Shown here: piece after piece, positions 43,240 to 51,346 of the stretch | Position numbering within the stretch: the stretch's first letter is position 1 | How the letters are laid out: every line of letters begins with the position of its first letter | Assembly (NCBI RefSeq): GCF_040267685.1 | Contig: NZ_CP158367.1 | Location: forward strand, 1,116,001-1,180,000 | Source of the DNA: Proteinivorax tanatarense | Lineage (GTDB): Bacteria; Bacillota; Proteinivoracia; Proteinivoracales; Proteinivoracaceae | Direction of reading: 5' to 3' | DNA length: 64,000 bases | The notes under the pieces: generated by a model | What the model saw: only the letters and a program-made list of their open reading frames with translations | Database searches by the model: none | What the model was told of the DNA's origin: nothing | Translations under genes and position numbers: made by a program

Positions 43240-44319
43240 TTGACAGAAGCTTATAGAATATTAACCATAAATCCAGGCTCTACCTCCACCAAAATTGCAG
43301 TATTTGAAGGTGATAATCCACTTTTCGAGGAGACTTTGCGTCATAGTGCGGAGGAAATAGCAAAGTATGATTCAATTATTGATCAGTATGAATTTAGAAA
43401 AGAAGTTATACTAAATAGTCTCGACAGTCAGGGTATTAACTTAAGCAAACTTTCTGCTGTTGTTGGAAGAGGTGGATTACTTGCGCCTATGGCAGGGGGC
43501 ACTTATGAAGTTAATGAAAAAATGTTAGAGGATTTAAAAGTGGGTATATTAGGCCAACATGCATCTAACCTAGGTGGAATTATTGCTAATGAAATAGCTA
43601 AACAGTTGAATATATCTGCTTACATTGTAGACCCTGTTGTAGTAGATGAGATGGAAGATGTAGCTAGAATTTCAGGTATGCCAGAAATTGAAAGAAAAAG
43701 TATTTTGCATGCGTTAAACCAAAAAGCTGTTGCAAGAAGGGCTGCGGAAGAGTTAGGTGGAGATTATAAAGATTTTAACCTAATCGTTGCCCATATGGGT
43801 GGTGGTGTTTCTGTGGGAGCCCATAAAAGTGGTAAGGTAGTAGATGTTAACAATGCATTAGATGGAGAAGGACCTTTTTCGCCAGAACGCAGTGGAGGAT
43901 TGCCGGTTGGTGATTTAGTAAAGCTTTGTTTCTCTGGAAGATTTACCCAAGAAGAAATTAAGAAGAAAATTACTGGAAAAGGTGGCTTAGTTGCCTACTT
44001 AGGTTCAAATGATGGCAGAGAAATTCAAGAGATGGTAGATAGTGGAGATAAAAAGGCTGCTTTGGTTTACGAAGCTATGGCTTATCAAATCGCTAAAGAA
44101 ATAGGTAGTTGTGCGGCCGTTCTAAAAGGTGAAGTAGATGGTGTAGTTCTTACTGGTGGCCTTGCTTATGATAAAGGGCTGGTTAAGTGGATAAGTGATA
44201 GAGTTGACTTTATCGGCAAAGTTATGACTTATCCAGGTGAAGATGAAATGTTGGCCTTAGCTGAAGGTGGGCTTCGAGTGTTGCAAGGAAAAGAAAAAGC
44301 CCAAACTTACACAGGGTAG
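43240..44319 (+). CDS. buk: Butyrate kinase (copy 2)
   Basis: A 359-residue acyl kinase paralogous to copy 1, with [33 protein letters not shown] and TGGLAYDK motifs. TTG start behind AAAAGGAGG. Two dehydrogenase/kinase pairs in one operon suggest gene-block duplication and separate handling of different branched acyl groups. The specificity is inferred. Confidence 0.92.
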   Translation: MTEAYRILTINPGSTSTKIAVFEGDNPLFEETLRHSAEEIAKYDSIIDQYEFRKEVILNSLDSQGINLSKLSAVVGRGGLLAPMAGGTYEVNEKMLEDLKVGILGQHASNLGGIIANEIAKQLNISAYIVDPVVVDEMEDVARISGMPEIERKSILHALNQKAVARRAAEELGGDYKDFNLIVAHMGGGVSVGAHKSGKVVDVNNALDGEGPFSPERSGGLPVGDLVKLCFSGRFTQEEIKKKITGKGGLVAYLGSNDGREIQEMVDSGDKKAALVYEAMAYQIAKEIGSCAAVLKGEVDGVVLTGGLAYDKGLVKWISDRVDFIGKVMTYPGEDEMLALAEGGLRVLQGKEKAQTYTG

Positions 44320-44321
44320 TC

Positions 44322-44972
44322 ATGAAAGTATATATTTTTTGTGGGGAGTATGGCAGTGGCAAAACTCAAGTGTCGGTAAACTACAGCATTCATCTTGCCA
44401 AAAACTTTGATGTTTCCATAGTGGATTTAGATATTGTTAACCCTTATTTTCGAGCTAGGGATAACACCAAAAAGCTCGAAAATAAGGGTGTAAAGGTTAT
44501 ATTTAATAAGCACCTAGCACAAGCTGACTTGCCAGCCCTTCCACCTGAGGTTGTCTCTTCTTTTAATAAAGAAGATAGTATTTCTGTTTTTGATGTTGGT
44601 GGTGATGATGGCTCAGTAGTTTTAGGTAGATATTCAAATAACTTAAAAAACATAGAGTACGAACTTTTTATGGTGGTGAATGGGAATAGACCTTTTACCT
44701 CTACTGTTGAAGGTATAACAGAGCTAAAAGAAAGGATAGAAAAGCTTTCTAAGCTCAAAGTTACAGCTTTAATAAACAACACTAATGTAGGTGAGTTAAC
44801 TGAACCTGAACAAATAATAGAGGGTGAAAAATTAACTTATAAAGCTGCAGAAGAAATTGGTGTGCCAGTGGCTTTTACAGCTGTTAGAGGAGATTTAGTA
44901 ACTAAAGTTGAGGAAAATCTAAAAGCGGATATTTTCCCGTTAGAGATTGAATACAAACTACCTTGGTTATAA
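44322..44972 (+). CDS. P-loop ATPase of unknown function in the BCAA/Vor operon
   Basis: A 216-residue nucleotide-binding protein. The P-loop GEYGSGKTQ (8-16) is followed by SIVDLDIVNPYFRARD near 33, which resembles the MinD/Mrp/CooC (SIMIBI) class, and FDVGGDDGSVVLGRY near 90. It begins 2 bp after buk 2 and precedes the ferredoxin-like subunit of Vor. A maturation or regulatory role for the Fe-S oxidoreductase is a guess; no experimental function is known to me. Confidence 0.7.
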   Translation: MKVYIFCGEYGSGKTQVSVNYSIHLAKNFDVSIVDLDIVNPYFRARDNTKKLENKGVKVIFNKHLAQADLPALPPEVVSSFNKEDSISVFDVGGDDGSVVLGRYSNNLKNIEYELFMVVNGNRPFTSTVEGITELKERIEKLSKLKVTALINNTNVGELTEPEQIIEGEKLTYKAAEEIGVPVAFTAVRGDLVTKVEENLKADIFPLEIEYKLPWL

Positions 44973-44993
44973 CAATAAAAGGAGGTAAGTTAA

Positions 44994-45218
44994 GTGGCTA
45001 AAGGAAAAAGTAGAGTTGTTTTTAATGAAGATTTATGTAAAGGTTGTGAACTTTGTAATACTGTTTGTCCAACAAAAATTGTTATTATGGACAAAGGTAG
45101 AATTAACAAAAAAGGTTACACACCAGCAACTGTAAATGAGATGGACAAATGTATTGGCTGTGCTATGTGTGCTAGAATCTGTCCAGACTCAGTTATTGAA
45201 GTTGAAAAAGAAAAATAA
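44994..45218 (+). CDS. vorD: 2x[4Fe-4S] ferredoxin-type subunit of the 2-oxoacid oxidoreductase
   Basis: A 74-residue protein with two CxxCxxCxxxCP-type motifs (CKGCELCNTVCP near 16-27 and CIGCAMCARICP near 53-64). It is the delta subunit of the 2-oxoisovalerate ferredoxin oxidoreductase complex and transfers electrons from TPP to free ferredoxin. GTG start behind AAAGGAGG. It lies directly upstream of the alpha subunit gene. Confidence 0.88.
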   Translation: MAKGKSRVVFNEDLCKGCELCNTVCPTKIVIMDKGRINKKGYTPATVNEMDKCIGCAMCARICPDSVIEVEKEK

Positions 45219-45241
45219 AATTAATATAGGGAGGTTTTAAA

Positions 45242-46300
45242 ATGGGAAAAACGTTAATGAAGGGTAACGAAGCCATAGGCGAAGCTGCTATTAAGGCAGG
45301 TTGTCGTTATTTTTTCGGATATCCAATAACACCACAAAATGAAATACCAGCATATTTAGCGCGTCGTCTACCAAAAGAAAATGGCGTATTTTTACAAGCG
45401 GAAAGTGAAGTTTCTGCAATAAACATGGTTTATGGTGCTTCAGGGGCAGGAGCGCGAGTTATGACTTCTTCTTCAAGTCCAGGAATTAGTTTAAAGACCG
45501 AGGGCATTTCTTATATAGCAGGTGCACAATTACCTTGTGTAATTGTTAATATTGTAAGAGGTGGTCCAGGTCTAGGTGGTATCCAACCCGCACAGTCAGA
45601 CTATTTCCAGGCAGTAAAAGGTGGCGGACATGGAGATTATCGCGTAGTTGTTCTAGCTCCTTCTACAGTTCAAGAGTTAGTTGACTTAACAATGGATGCT
45701 TTTGAAATTGCTGACTACTATAGAAACCCTGTAATGATTCTGGGTGATGGAATATTAGGTCAGATGATGGAACCTGTTGAGTTTAAACCTCTTAATAAAA
45801 GAGATAGCAAAGAGAAGACTTGGGCTACAACTGGCATGAAAGATAGAGAGCAAAATGTTATTAACTCTCTACACATGGACCCTGAAGGTCTAGAAAACCA
45901 TAACATTGATCTTCAAGAGAAATATGCTGAAATCACAGATAAGGAAGCCAAATCTGAAAGTTATAAAACAGAAGATGCAGACATTGTAATCACAGCTTAT
46001 GGCACTACTTCTAGAATTTGTAGAACAGCTATAGATCAATTAAGAGAAGAAGGTATAAAAGTAGGTATGATTAGACCTATTACACTGTGGCCATTCCCAG
46101 CGGATGCTTTTGAAGATGTAATAGACTCAGCATCTAAGTTTCTAACTGTTGAAATGAGCTTAGGCCAGATGGTGGAAGATGTTAAACTAGCCGTTGATGG
46201 AAGAAAGCCTGTAGAGTTTTATGGAAGAACAGGCGGAATGATACCTTCAGTTGAGGAAGTAAAAGAAAAAGTTAAAGAACTAGTGGGGGGTGAAAAATAA
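45242..46300 (+). CDS. vorB: 2-oxoisovalerate:ferredoxin oxidoreductase alpha subunit
   Basis: A 352-residue alpha subunit starting with the typical KGNEAIGEAAIKAGCRYFFGYPITPQNE segment (in pieces at about 7-33). GGPGLGG follows near 103 and a C-terminal transketolase-like domain with GMIRPITLWPFP near 280. It oxidatively decarboxylates branched 2-oxoacids to acyl-CoA, reducing ferredoxin. Its TAA overlaps the start of the beta subunit, indicating coupled translation. Confidence 0.9.
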   Translation: MGKTLMKGNEAIGEAAIKAGCRYFFGYPITPQNEIPAYLARRLPKENGVFLQAESEVSAINMVYGASGAGARVMTSSSSPGISLKTEGISYIAGAQLPCVIVNIVRGGPGLGGIQPAQSDYFQAVKGGGHGDYRVVVLAPSTVQELVDLTMDAFEIADYYRNPVMILGDGILGQMMEPVEFKPLNKRDSKEKTWATTGMKDREQNVINSLHMDPEGLENHNIDLQEKYAEITDKEAKSESYKTEDADIVITAYGTTSRICRTAIDQLREEGIKVGMIRPITLWPFPADAFEDVIDSASKFLTVEMSLGQMVEDVKLAVDGRKPVEFYGRTGGMIPSVEEVKEKVKELVGGEK

Positions 46301-47055
46301 TGTCTATGGTTAAAGTTTGGGAAAAACCAGAAAGCTTAACTGATAAAGTAATGCACTATTGCCCAGGTTGTACCCACGGTATTATACACAAAATTACCGC
46401 TGAGGTCATGGATGAGTTAGGAATAAGAGATAAAACAATTGGAGTTGCCCCAGTAGGGTGTTCTGTATTGGCATACAACTACTTTAATTGTGACATGCAA
46501 CAAGCTGCCCATGGTAGAGCTCCTGCTGTTGCTACAGGGATAAAGAGAGTTAATCCTGATAACGCAGTATTTACTTATCAAGGTGACGGAGATTTAGCTT
46601 CTATCGGAGCGGCGGAGATAGTACATGCTGCTGCTAGAGGCGAGAAAATTACTACGGTTTTTGTAAATAATGCAATTTATGGCATGACCGGAGGTCAAAT
46701 GGCGCCAACCTCATTGGAAAAACAGGTTACTACAACTTCTCCATATGGTAGAGATCTAGATCATGCTGGTCATCCTATAAAAGTATCTGAGATGCTTTCT
46801 ACACTGCCAGGTGCTGTTTATATAGAAAGAGTTTCTGTTCATGACGTTCCTCATATCCTTAAAGCTAAAAAAGCAATTAAAAAAGCTTTTGAGTACCAGC
46901 TAGAAGGTAAAGGGTTCACATTGGTAGAAGTTTTATCAACTTGTCCTACAAACTGGGGTATCGACCCTGTTGAATCTCTTGATTGGTTAAAAGATAATAT
47001 GTTACCGTACTATCCGTTAGGTAACTTTAGATCTCCAGAAAAGGAGGGCAAATAA
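46300..47055 (+). CDS. vorA: 2-oxoisovalerate:ferredoxin oxidoreductase beta subunit (TPP-binding)
   Basis: A 251-residue TPP-binding subunit with HYCPGCTHGIIH near 19-30 and the TPP motif QGDGDLASIGAAEI near 95-108, followed by NNAIYGMTGGQ. It is the catalytic partner of the alpha subunit. Start ATG 46300, with a second in-frame ATG 6 bp later. Confidence 0.92.
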   Translation: MSMVKVWEKPESLTDKVMHYCPGCTHGIIHKITAEVMDELGIRDKTIGVAPVGCSVLAYNYFNCDMQQAAHGRAPAVATGIKRVNPDNAVFTYQGDGDLASIGAAEIVHAAARGEKITTVFVNNAIYGMTGGQMAPTSLEKQVTTTSPYGRDLDHAGHPIKVSEMLSTLPGAVYIERVSVHDVPHILKAKKAIKKAFEYQLEGKGFTLVEVLSTCPTNWGIDPVESLDWLKDNMLPYYPLGNFRSPEKEGK

Positions 47056-47056
47056 T

Positions 47057-47590
47057 ATGTTAGAAATCATTATGGCAGGTTTTGGTGGTCAAGGTGTTAT
47101 GTCCATGGGTCAGCTTATAACCTATTCTGGAATGATTGAGGATAAAGAGGTATCTTGGATGCCTTCATATGGTCCAGAAATGCGTGGCGGAACAGCAAAT
47201 TGTACAGTAGTTGTATCAGAAAATCCTATCGGTTCACCGGTGGTAACTGAACCTGATGTGGTTATAGCTATGAATTTACCTTCATTGGACAAATTTGAAT
47301 CTCAGGTTAAGCCAGGCGGGGTTCTTATTGTAAACTCTTCTCTAATAGAAAGAAAGTGTGAAAGAGATGATATTACGGTTATCGAAGTGCCAGCCAATGA
47401 CATAGCAAACGAATTAGGAAGCAGTAAAATAGCTAACATGGTAGTTTTAGGATCTCTTATTGCTCAAACTAATGTCGTTAAAAAAGATTCCGTTATAGGA
47501 GCACTAAAAAAGGTGCTACCAGAACATCGCCACAACTTAATTCCTCTAAATGAGCAAGCTATAGATAAAGGTTCCGAATACTGTAAATAA
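47057..47590 (+). CDS. vorC: 2-oxoisovalerate:ferredoxin oxidoreductase gamma subunit
   Basis: A 177-residue gamma subunit with the hallmark [13 protein letters not shown] near 6-18 and [13 protein letters not shown] near 38-50. It starts 1 bp after the beta subunit gene behind GGAGGG. Last gene of the sigma-54 operon; a perfect terminator follows. Confidence 0.93.
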   Translation: MLEIIMAGFGGQGVMSMGQLITYSGMIEDKEVSWMPSYGPEMRGGTANCTVVVSENPIGSPVVTEPDVVIAMNLPSLDKFESQVKPGGVLIVNSSLIERKCERDDITVIEVPANDIANELGSSKIANMVVLGSLIAQTNVVKKDSVIGALKKVLPEHRHNLIPLNEQAIDKGSEYCK

Positions 47591-47597
47591 AGTTAGA

Positions 47598-47630
47598 ACA
47601 TCTAGGATGATGAATCCTAGATGTTTTTTT
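47598..47630 (+). terminator. Terminator of the BCAA/Vor operon
   Basis: An 11-bp perfect stem (ACATCTAGGAT with ATCCTAGATGT) with a 5-nt loop and a T run. An intron-like fragment begins 9 nt beyond the stem. Confidence 0.93.
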
Positions 47631-47633
47631 TGG

Positions 47634-47850
47634 GTGCGCTCAGCGTGTGCGTTAACTCGGGAACCACTAGCCGAAGGCAAAGGTGTTTGCCGGTAGGTGG
47701 ATATGAACAGCTTCCATTGGGAATGTTATGGATTGGGAAGGAAGGTCAAAATCTTAATTGGCCACGAAAACGTCGATACTTGCTCATTCTGCTGGGCCAA
47801 AGGGCTGGACTTGAAACTAGATGTGATGCTGGGTCTTTAAGTCAATTATA
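47634..47850 (+). repeat. Group II intron 5' fragment with the conserved repeat core
   Basis: It begins GTGCGCTCAGCGTG...GCGTTAACTCGG, the same 5' end as at 3186. It then keeps a domain I-like segment absent from the 3186 copy (GAACCACTAGCCGAAGGCA, 47661-47679). The shared core starts at 47745 (GGTCAAAA, CCACGAAAACGTCG, TTCTGCTGGG). There is no reverse transcriptase gene and no domain V-like hairpin downstream. The remaining intergenic sequence to 48116 shows nothing I recognise. Confidence 0.62.
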
Positions 47851-48116
47851 AAAGAAAAAGTTGATAGCTGTAGTGAACTTTCATAGCTACCTATGAGTCT
47901 ATTAAGATGAAAGGGTATACAGGCAAATACGTATTAGTAAGAGATTATGTTAGAGACCTCAAAAAAGAACAAACAAGAAGTGACTATGAGGTTTGAAACC
48001 TCTCTAGGGTTACAAGCACAAGTTGACTGCAAGTTAAAAAAAGAAATAGTTTGGGGATTTTAAAGTATTTATTTTTCTTTTAGGGGAAATATATACTCAT
48101 GTCAGGAGGTCTAATA

Positions 48117-49211
48117 ATGGAAAATGATGTTGTAAACTTATTTAAAGACTTGGTTAATATTGATAGTCCTTCTTTTAAAGAAGGAGAGTTGGCTAAGATA
48201 CTAACTTCTAAGTTGGAAGAGCTGAATTTTAAAGTAGAACTAGAAGAGCATGAGGGTACAGTAAATATAATAGCAAAAAGGAATGGGGAAGGGGAACCTA
48301 TATTACTAAGCTCCCATATGGATACTGTTTTATCTAATAAAGGGGTTAAAATCATAGAAGAAAAAGGACAAATAAAAACCGATGGAAATACTATTTTAGG
48401 GGCTGATGATAAAGCTGGAATTGCCGCCATATTAACAGGCATTAAACATGCAGTTTCTAAAAATAAGGATTTAATATCTCTAGTAGTAGTGTTTACTTAT
48501 GGCGAAGAAGTAGGGTTAAATGGAGCCAAAAGAGTTGAAAAAGATAGGATTGGCGCTAAATATGGTTATGTTTTTGATAGCGGGGGGGATGTCGGGATAG
48601 CAATAAATAAAGCTCCCTCTGAGATTGACTTTACTGCAGAAATCATTGGCAAAGAAGCCCATAGCGGAGTTAATCCAGAAGATGGTGTTGATGCCATAAA
48701 AATAGCTGGTCACATAATATCAGCACTAGACCTAGGAAAGATAGATGAGGAAACCACCGCCAATATTGGAGTGATAAAAGGTGGGGAAATGACTAACGTA
48801 ATATGTCCATTAGTCGAATTAAAAGGTGAAGTTAGAAGCCATGATTTTAGCAAAACAAAGAAAATAGCACAAGAATTTAAGGAAGTATTTGATAAAAATG
48901 CTCAAAAATATGGTGGGAAAGTTGAATTTAAAAAAGAAATAGCTTATAAAGATTTTTACTTAGATAAAGAGCAGGAAGTAGTAAAATATCTTGAAAGAAA
49001 TCTGAGAGAGTTGGGTAGGAAACTAGAGTTGAAATCTAGGGGAGGGGGAAGTGATGCCAACGTATTTAACGAAAAAGGAATTCCCACATTAAATCTTGCG
49101 GTAGGAATGACAAATGGACATACTACAGAAGAATTTGTAACTGTCGAAAACTTAGTCATGGCAAGTAAACTTGTGGAAAAGCTAGTTGAAAAGGAGAGTA
49201 GAAGTGGTTAA
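48117..49211 (+). CDS. M20/M42-type zinc aminopeptidase (PepT-like)
   Basis: A ~364-residue metallopeptidase of the PepT/YqjE type. Metal ligands are seen in LLSSHMDTV near 63-71, LGADDKAGIAA near 95 and TYGEEVGLNGAK near 130, plus an FDSGGD segment near 154. It probably releases amino acids from peptides, supporting amino acid fermentation. An upstream in-frame ATG (48099) precedes the AGGAGGT site, so ATG 48117 is chosen. It overlaps the next gene by 8 bp. Confidence 0.87.
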   Translation: MENDVVNLFKDLVNIDSPSFKEGELAKILTSKLEELNFKVELEEHEGTVNIIAKRNGEGEPILLSSHMDTVLSNKGVKIIEEKGQIKTDGNTILGADDKAGIAAILTGIKHAVSKNKDLISLVVVFTYGEEVGLNGAKRVEKDRIGAKYGYVFDSGGDVGIAINKAPSEIDFTAEIIGKEAHSGVNPEDGVDAIKIAGHIISALDLGKIDEETTANIGVIKGGEMTNVICPLVELKGEVRSHDFSKTKKIAQEFKEVFDKNAQKYGGKVEFKKEIAYKDFYLDKEQEVVKYLERNLRELGRKLELKSRGGGSDANVFNEKGIPTLNLAVGMTNGHTTEEFVTVENLVMASKLVEKLVEKESRSG

Positions 49212-50253
49212 CAAAGAGATAAAGGTAATAAAGGATATTATTCAGGAGAAAGTCAATTTACAGACTGTATTATTTACTTCAGGAGATAAGGGGTACAATT
49301 ACCCCTTTTTATCGGGAAAAGTAAAGCAAGGGGATGAAGTTTTAGTCAACACAACTGCTGTTGATTTAAAGCTAGGTACTGGAGGGTACCATTTTGTAAT
49401 AGCTAAATATCCTTTTGAAAAAGAAAAGAAAAAGAGTAAAGGGCATATCATGAAACTTAGATATACCCCATTACAGTTCAAAACATATCCTATAGAAGAA
49501 CAATTAGGCAAACAATTAGATTATATATCTTTAAAAGGAACAATTGTAATAACAGCAGAACTGCATAGCATGTTAGCTCCAATAGTGTTATCATTAAAAA
49601 AGCTAAATGCTAAAGTTAAGGTAGCTTATGTTATGACTGATAGCGGCTCCTTAAGCGCAACCCATAGTAACTCAGTTACCTTACTAAAAAAACATAAGTT
49701 AATCGAGGGGGTAATAACTTCTGGTCATAGTTTTGGTGGAGATTTAGAAGCTATAAACCCTATTTCTGGAATACAAGGTGCGAAAATAGCTTATGATGCT
49801 GATGTTATTGTTGTTAGCATGGGTCCAGGCATTGTAGGTACAGGCACACAATTCGGATTTACAGGTATAGAGCAGAGTTATTTATCGGACTTGGCACAAA
49901 ACATAGGTTGCACTGTCTACCCAGCTATACGACTAAGTTTTATAGATTCTCGCAAAAGACATCGTGGGTTAAGCCATCACTATCTAACTAATTTTGGATA
50001 TTTATGTAATGGCAGATTTGACATTGTGCTACCTAAAATGGCTAGAAAAAAAACTAAATTTGTATTATCTCAAATAAAAAAGCATAATATAAGTAAAAAA
50101 CACCACTTGAATATCGCAAATGGTGTTAATATAAGTGATATTAGCAAAGAGTTCCAAATACCCCTAAGTAGCATGGGCAAGGGTTATGATGAAAATCGGG
50201 ATTTCTTTAATGGACTTACATCATTAGGTAGATATGTATCTAGCTTTTATTAG
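49204..50253 (+). CDS. DUF3866 family protein
   Basis: A ~349-residue cytosolic protein of the DUF3866 family, with GGYHFVIAKYPF near 56, ELHSMLAPI near 114 and VSMGPGIVGTGTQFGFTG near 199. The function is not known. GTG 49204 is chosen behind AAGGAGAG, overlapping the end of the peptidase gene, with which it is probably co-transcribed. The codon opening the frame is a TTG at 49186, within the peptidase gene. Confidence 0.82.
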   Translation: MVNKEIKVIKDIIQEKVNLQTVLFTSGDKGYNYPFLSGKVKQGDEVLVNTTAVDLKLGTGGYHFVIAKYPFEKEKKKSKGHIMKLRYTPLQFKTYPIEEQLGKQLDYISLKGTIVITAELHSMLAPIVLSLKKLNAKVKVAYVMTDSGSLSATHSNSVTLLKKHKLIEGVITSGHSFGGDLEAINPISGIQGAKIAYDADVIVVSMGPGIVGTGTQFGFTGIEQSYLSDLAQNIGCTVYPAIRLSFIDSRKRHRGLSHHYLTNFGYLCNGRFDIVLPKMARKKTKFVLSQIKKHNISKKHHLNIANGVNISDISKEFQIPLSSMGKGYDENRDFFNGLTSLGRYVSSFY

Positions 50254-50371
50254 AGTGTGAAAGCCATAATTTCAAAGTTCCTACTTTGTTTTCCAAATTC
50301 CTCAAGAAAACACGAAACTCTTTACAATTACCTCGAAAATATATTCCTTTGTTGTCGGAGTGATAATGCAT
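50240..50371 (-). CDS. Small basic ORF (43 aa) with strong ribosome binding site
   Basis: On the - strand an AAGGAGGAGG site lies 4 nt before an ATG that opens 43 codons: MHYHSDNKGIYFRGNCKEFR, then VFLRNLENKVGTLKLWLSHS and a short NKS tail. The product is basic and shows no transmembrane segment. Its 3' end overlaps the DUF3866 gene by 14 bp, and it is divergent from spoIIM. I do not recognise the family. The near-perfect Shine-Dalgarno is the main reason to call it. Confidence 0.55.
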   Translation of the reverse strand: MHYHSDNKGIYFRGNCKEFRVFLRNLENKVGTLKLWLSHSNKS

Positions 50372-50522
50372 AAAACCTCCTCCTTAACTTATTTAATTTT
50401 TACTAATACTTATTACAAACAACAACGAAATATACAAAAAAATAAAAAATAAAAAAATATAAAATGGTTATATTATAAAATGAAATAGCATAGAATTTTG
50501 GTATAGTGAGGAGGGGATAACT

Positions 50523-51152
50523 ATGCCGTTAAAATATTTAATAAGCAGGTATATAAAAGAAAATGCTTTTATATATTATTTTTTGACTTTAATTTTAGTA
50601 CTAGGTATAGCGTTTGGAGCAGTAATGGTTAATCGATTACCTAATGAATTTTCAGAACCATTAGCTGATGAACTACATTTTTACTTTGAAGTGTTAGAAG
50701 AAAGACCGGATTTAGAAAGAAGAGAACTTTTATGGCAATCATTTACTTCAAATGCTAAGTTTATACTCATTTGTTGGTTGCTCGGACTTACAATAATTGG
50801 AATACCTATAGTTGTTTTTATGGTTTTTAGCAGAGGAATGGTGTTAGGTTTTACAGTAGCATTTCTATTTGAACAAGCCTCCATCAGGGGTATGGTATTT
50901 TCGATTTTGGCTATACTTCCTCAAAATATACTTGTTTTACCTGGTATATTGGTTGCTTCTGTGGCTAGTTTATCTTTTTCTTGGGTATTAATTATGAAGG
51001 TTGTTAAGAATAAAAATATACATGTCCTTCCCCACCTTAGAAACTATAGTATACTATGCGCAATAACTTTGCTAGTAATGCTAGCGGCAGCGGTTATTGA
51101 AGCATATATTACACCATCCATACTGAGACTAATTGTACCGATGATGATTTAA
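50523..51152 (+). CDS. spoIIM: Stage II sporulation protein M
   Basis: A 209-residue membrane protein with about five hydrophobic segments. It matches SpoIIM of the SpoIID-M-P machine that thins septal peptidoglycan to drive engulfment. An FSRGMVLGFTVAFL stretch and an ILPQNILVLPG segment are typical. RBS GGAGGGG. spoIID and spoIIP are not in the window. Confidence 0.92.
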   Translation: MPLKYLISRYIKENAFIYYFLTLILVLGIAFGAVMVNRLPNEFSEPLADELHFYFEVLEERPDLERRELLWQSFTSNAKFILICWLLGLTIIGIPIVVFMVFSRGMVLGFTVAFLFEQASIRGMVFSILAILPQNILVLPGILVASVASLSFSWVLIMKVVKNKNIHVLPHLRNYSILCAITLLVMLAAAVIEAYITPSILRLIVPMMI

Positions 51153-51173
51153 AGGAAAAACAATGCATGCAAA

Positions 51174-51192
51174 GTTATGCATACTGTGCATA
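51174..51192. promoter_or_regulatory. Dyad upstream of ald, candidate activator site
   Basis: TTATGCA-TACTG-TGCATAA is a perfect 7-bp inverted repeat with a 5-bp centre, next to a further TGCATGCA at 51162-51170. Its centre is about 58 bp upstream of the -24 element of the ald promoter. Confidence 0.5.
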
Positions 51193-51240
51193 AGGATTCA
51201 CTATAAGAACCCTGAACGCCCAATTCAACTCAATAAAATT

Positions 51241-51256
51241 TGGCACAATAATTGCA
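51241..51256 (+). promoter_or_regulatory. Sigma-54 (-24/-12) promoter of ald
   Basis: TGGCACA-N4-TTGCA with 10 bp between GG and GC, an excellent sigma-54 consensus match about 90 bp before ald. It parallels the promoter of the branched-chain amino acid operon. Confidence 0.82.
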
Positions 51257-51346
51257 AATATATTAATATTGAGCAGGCAAAAAAGGTCTGCATGAACTAT
51301 CACTTATTGAAAGTGGAGTAAATAATACATAAAAGGGGGCATTCCG

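Noticed and set aside
47621..47851. 76-codon ORF over the intron-like fragment after vorC
   Set aside because: It starts within the terminator T-tract and reads through the GTGCG intron-like sequence; there is no ribosome binding site and the frame is open only in this copy.
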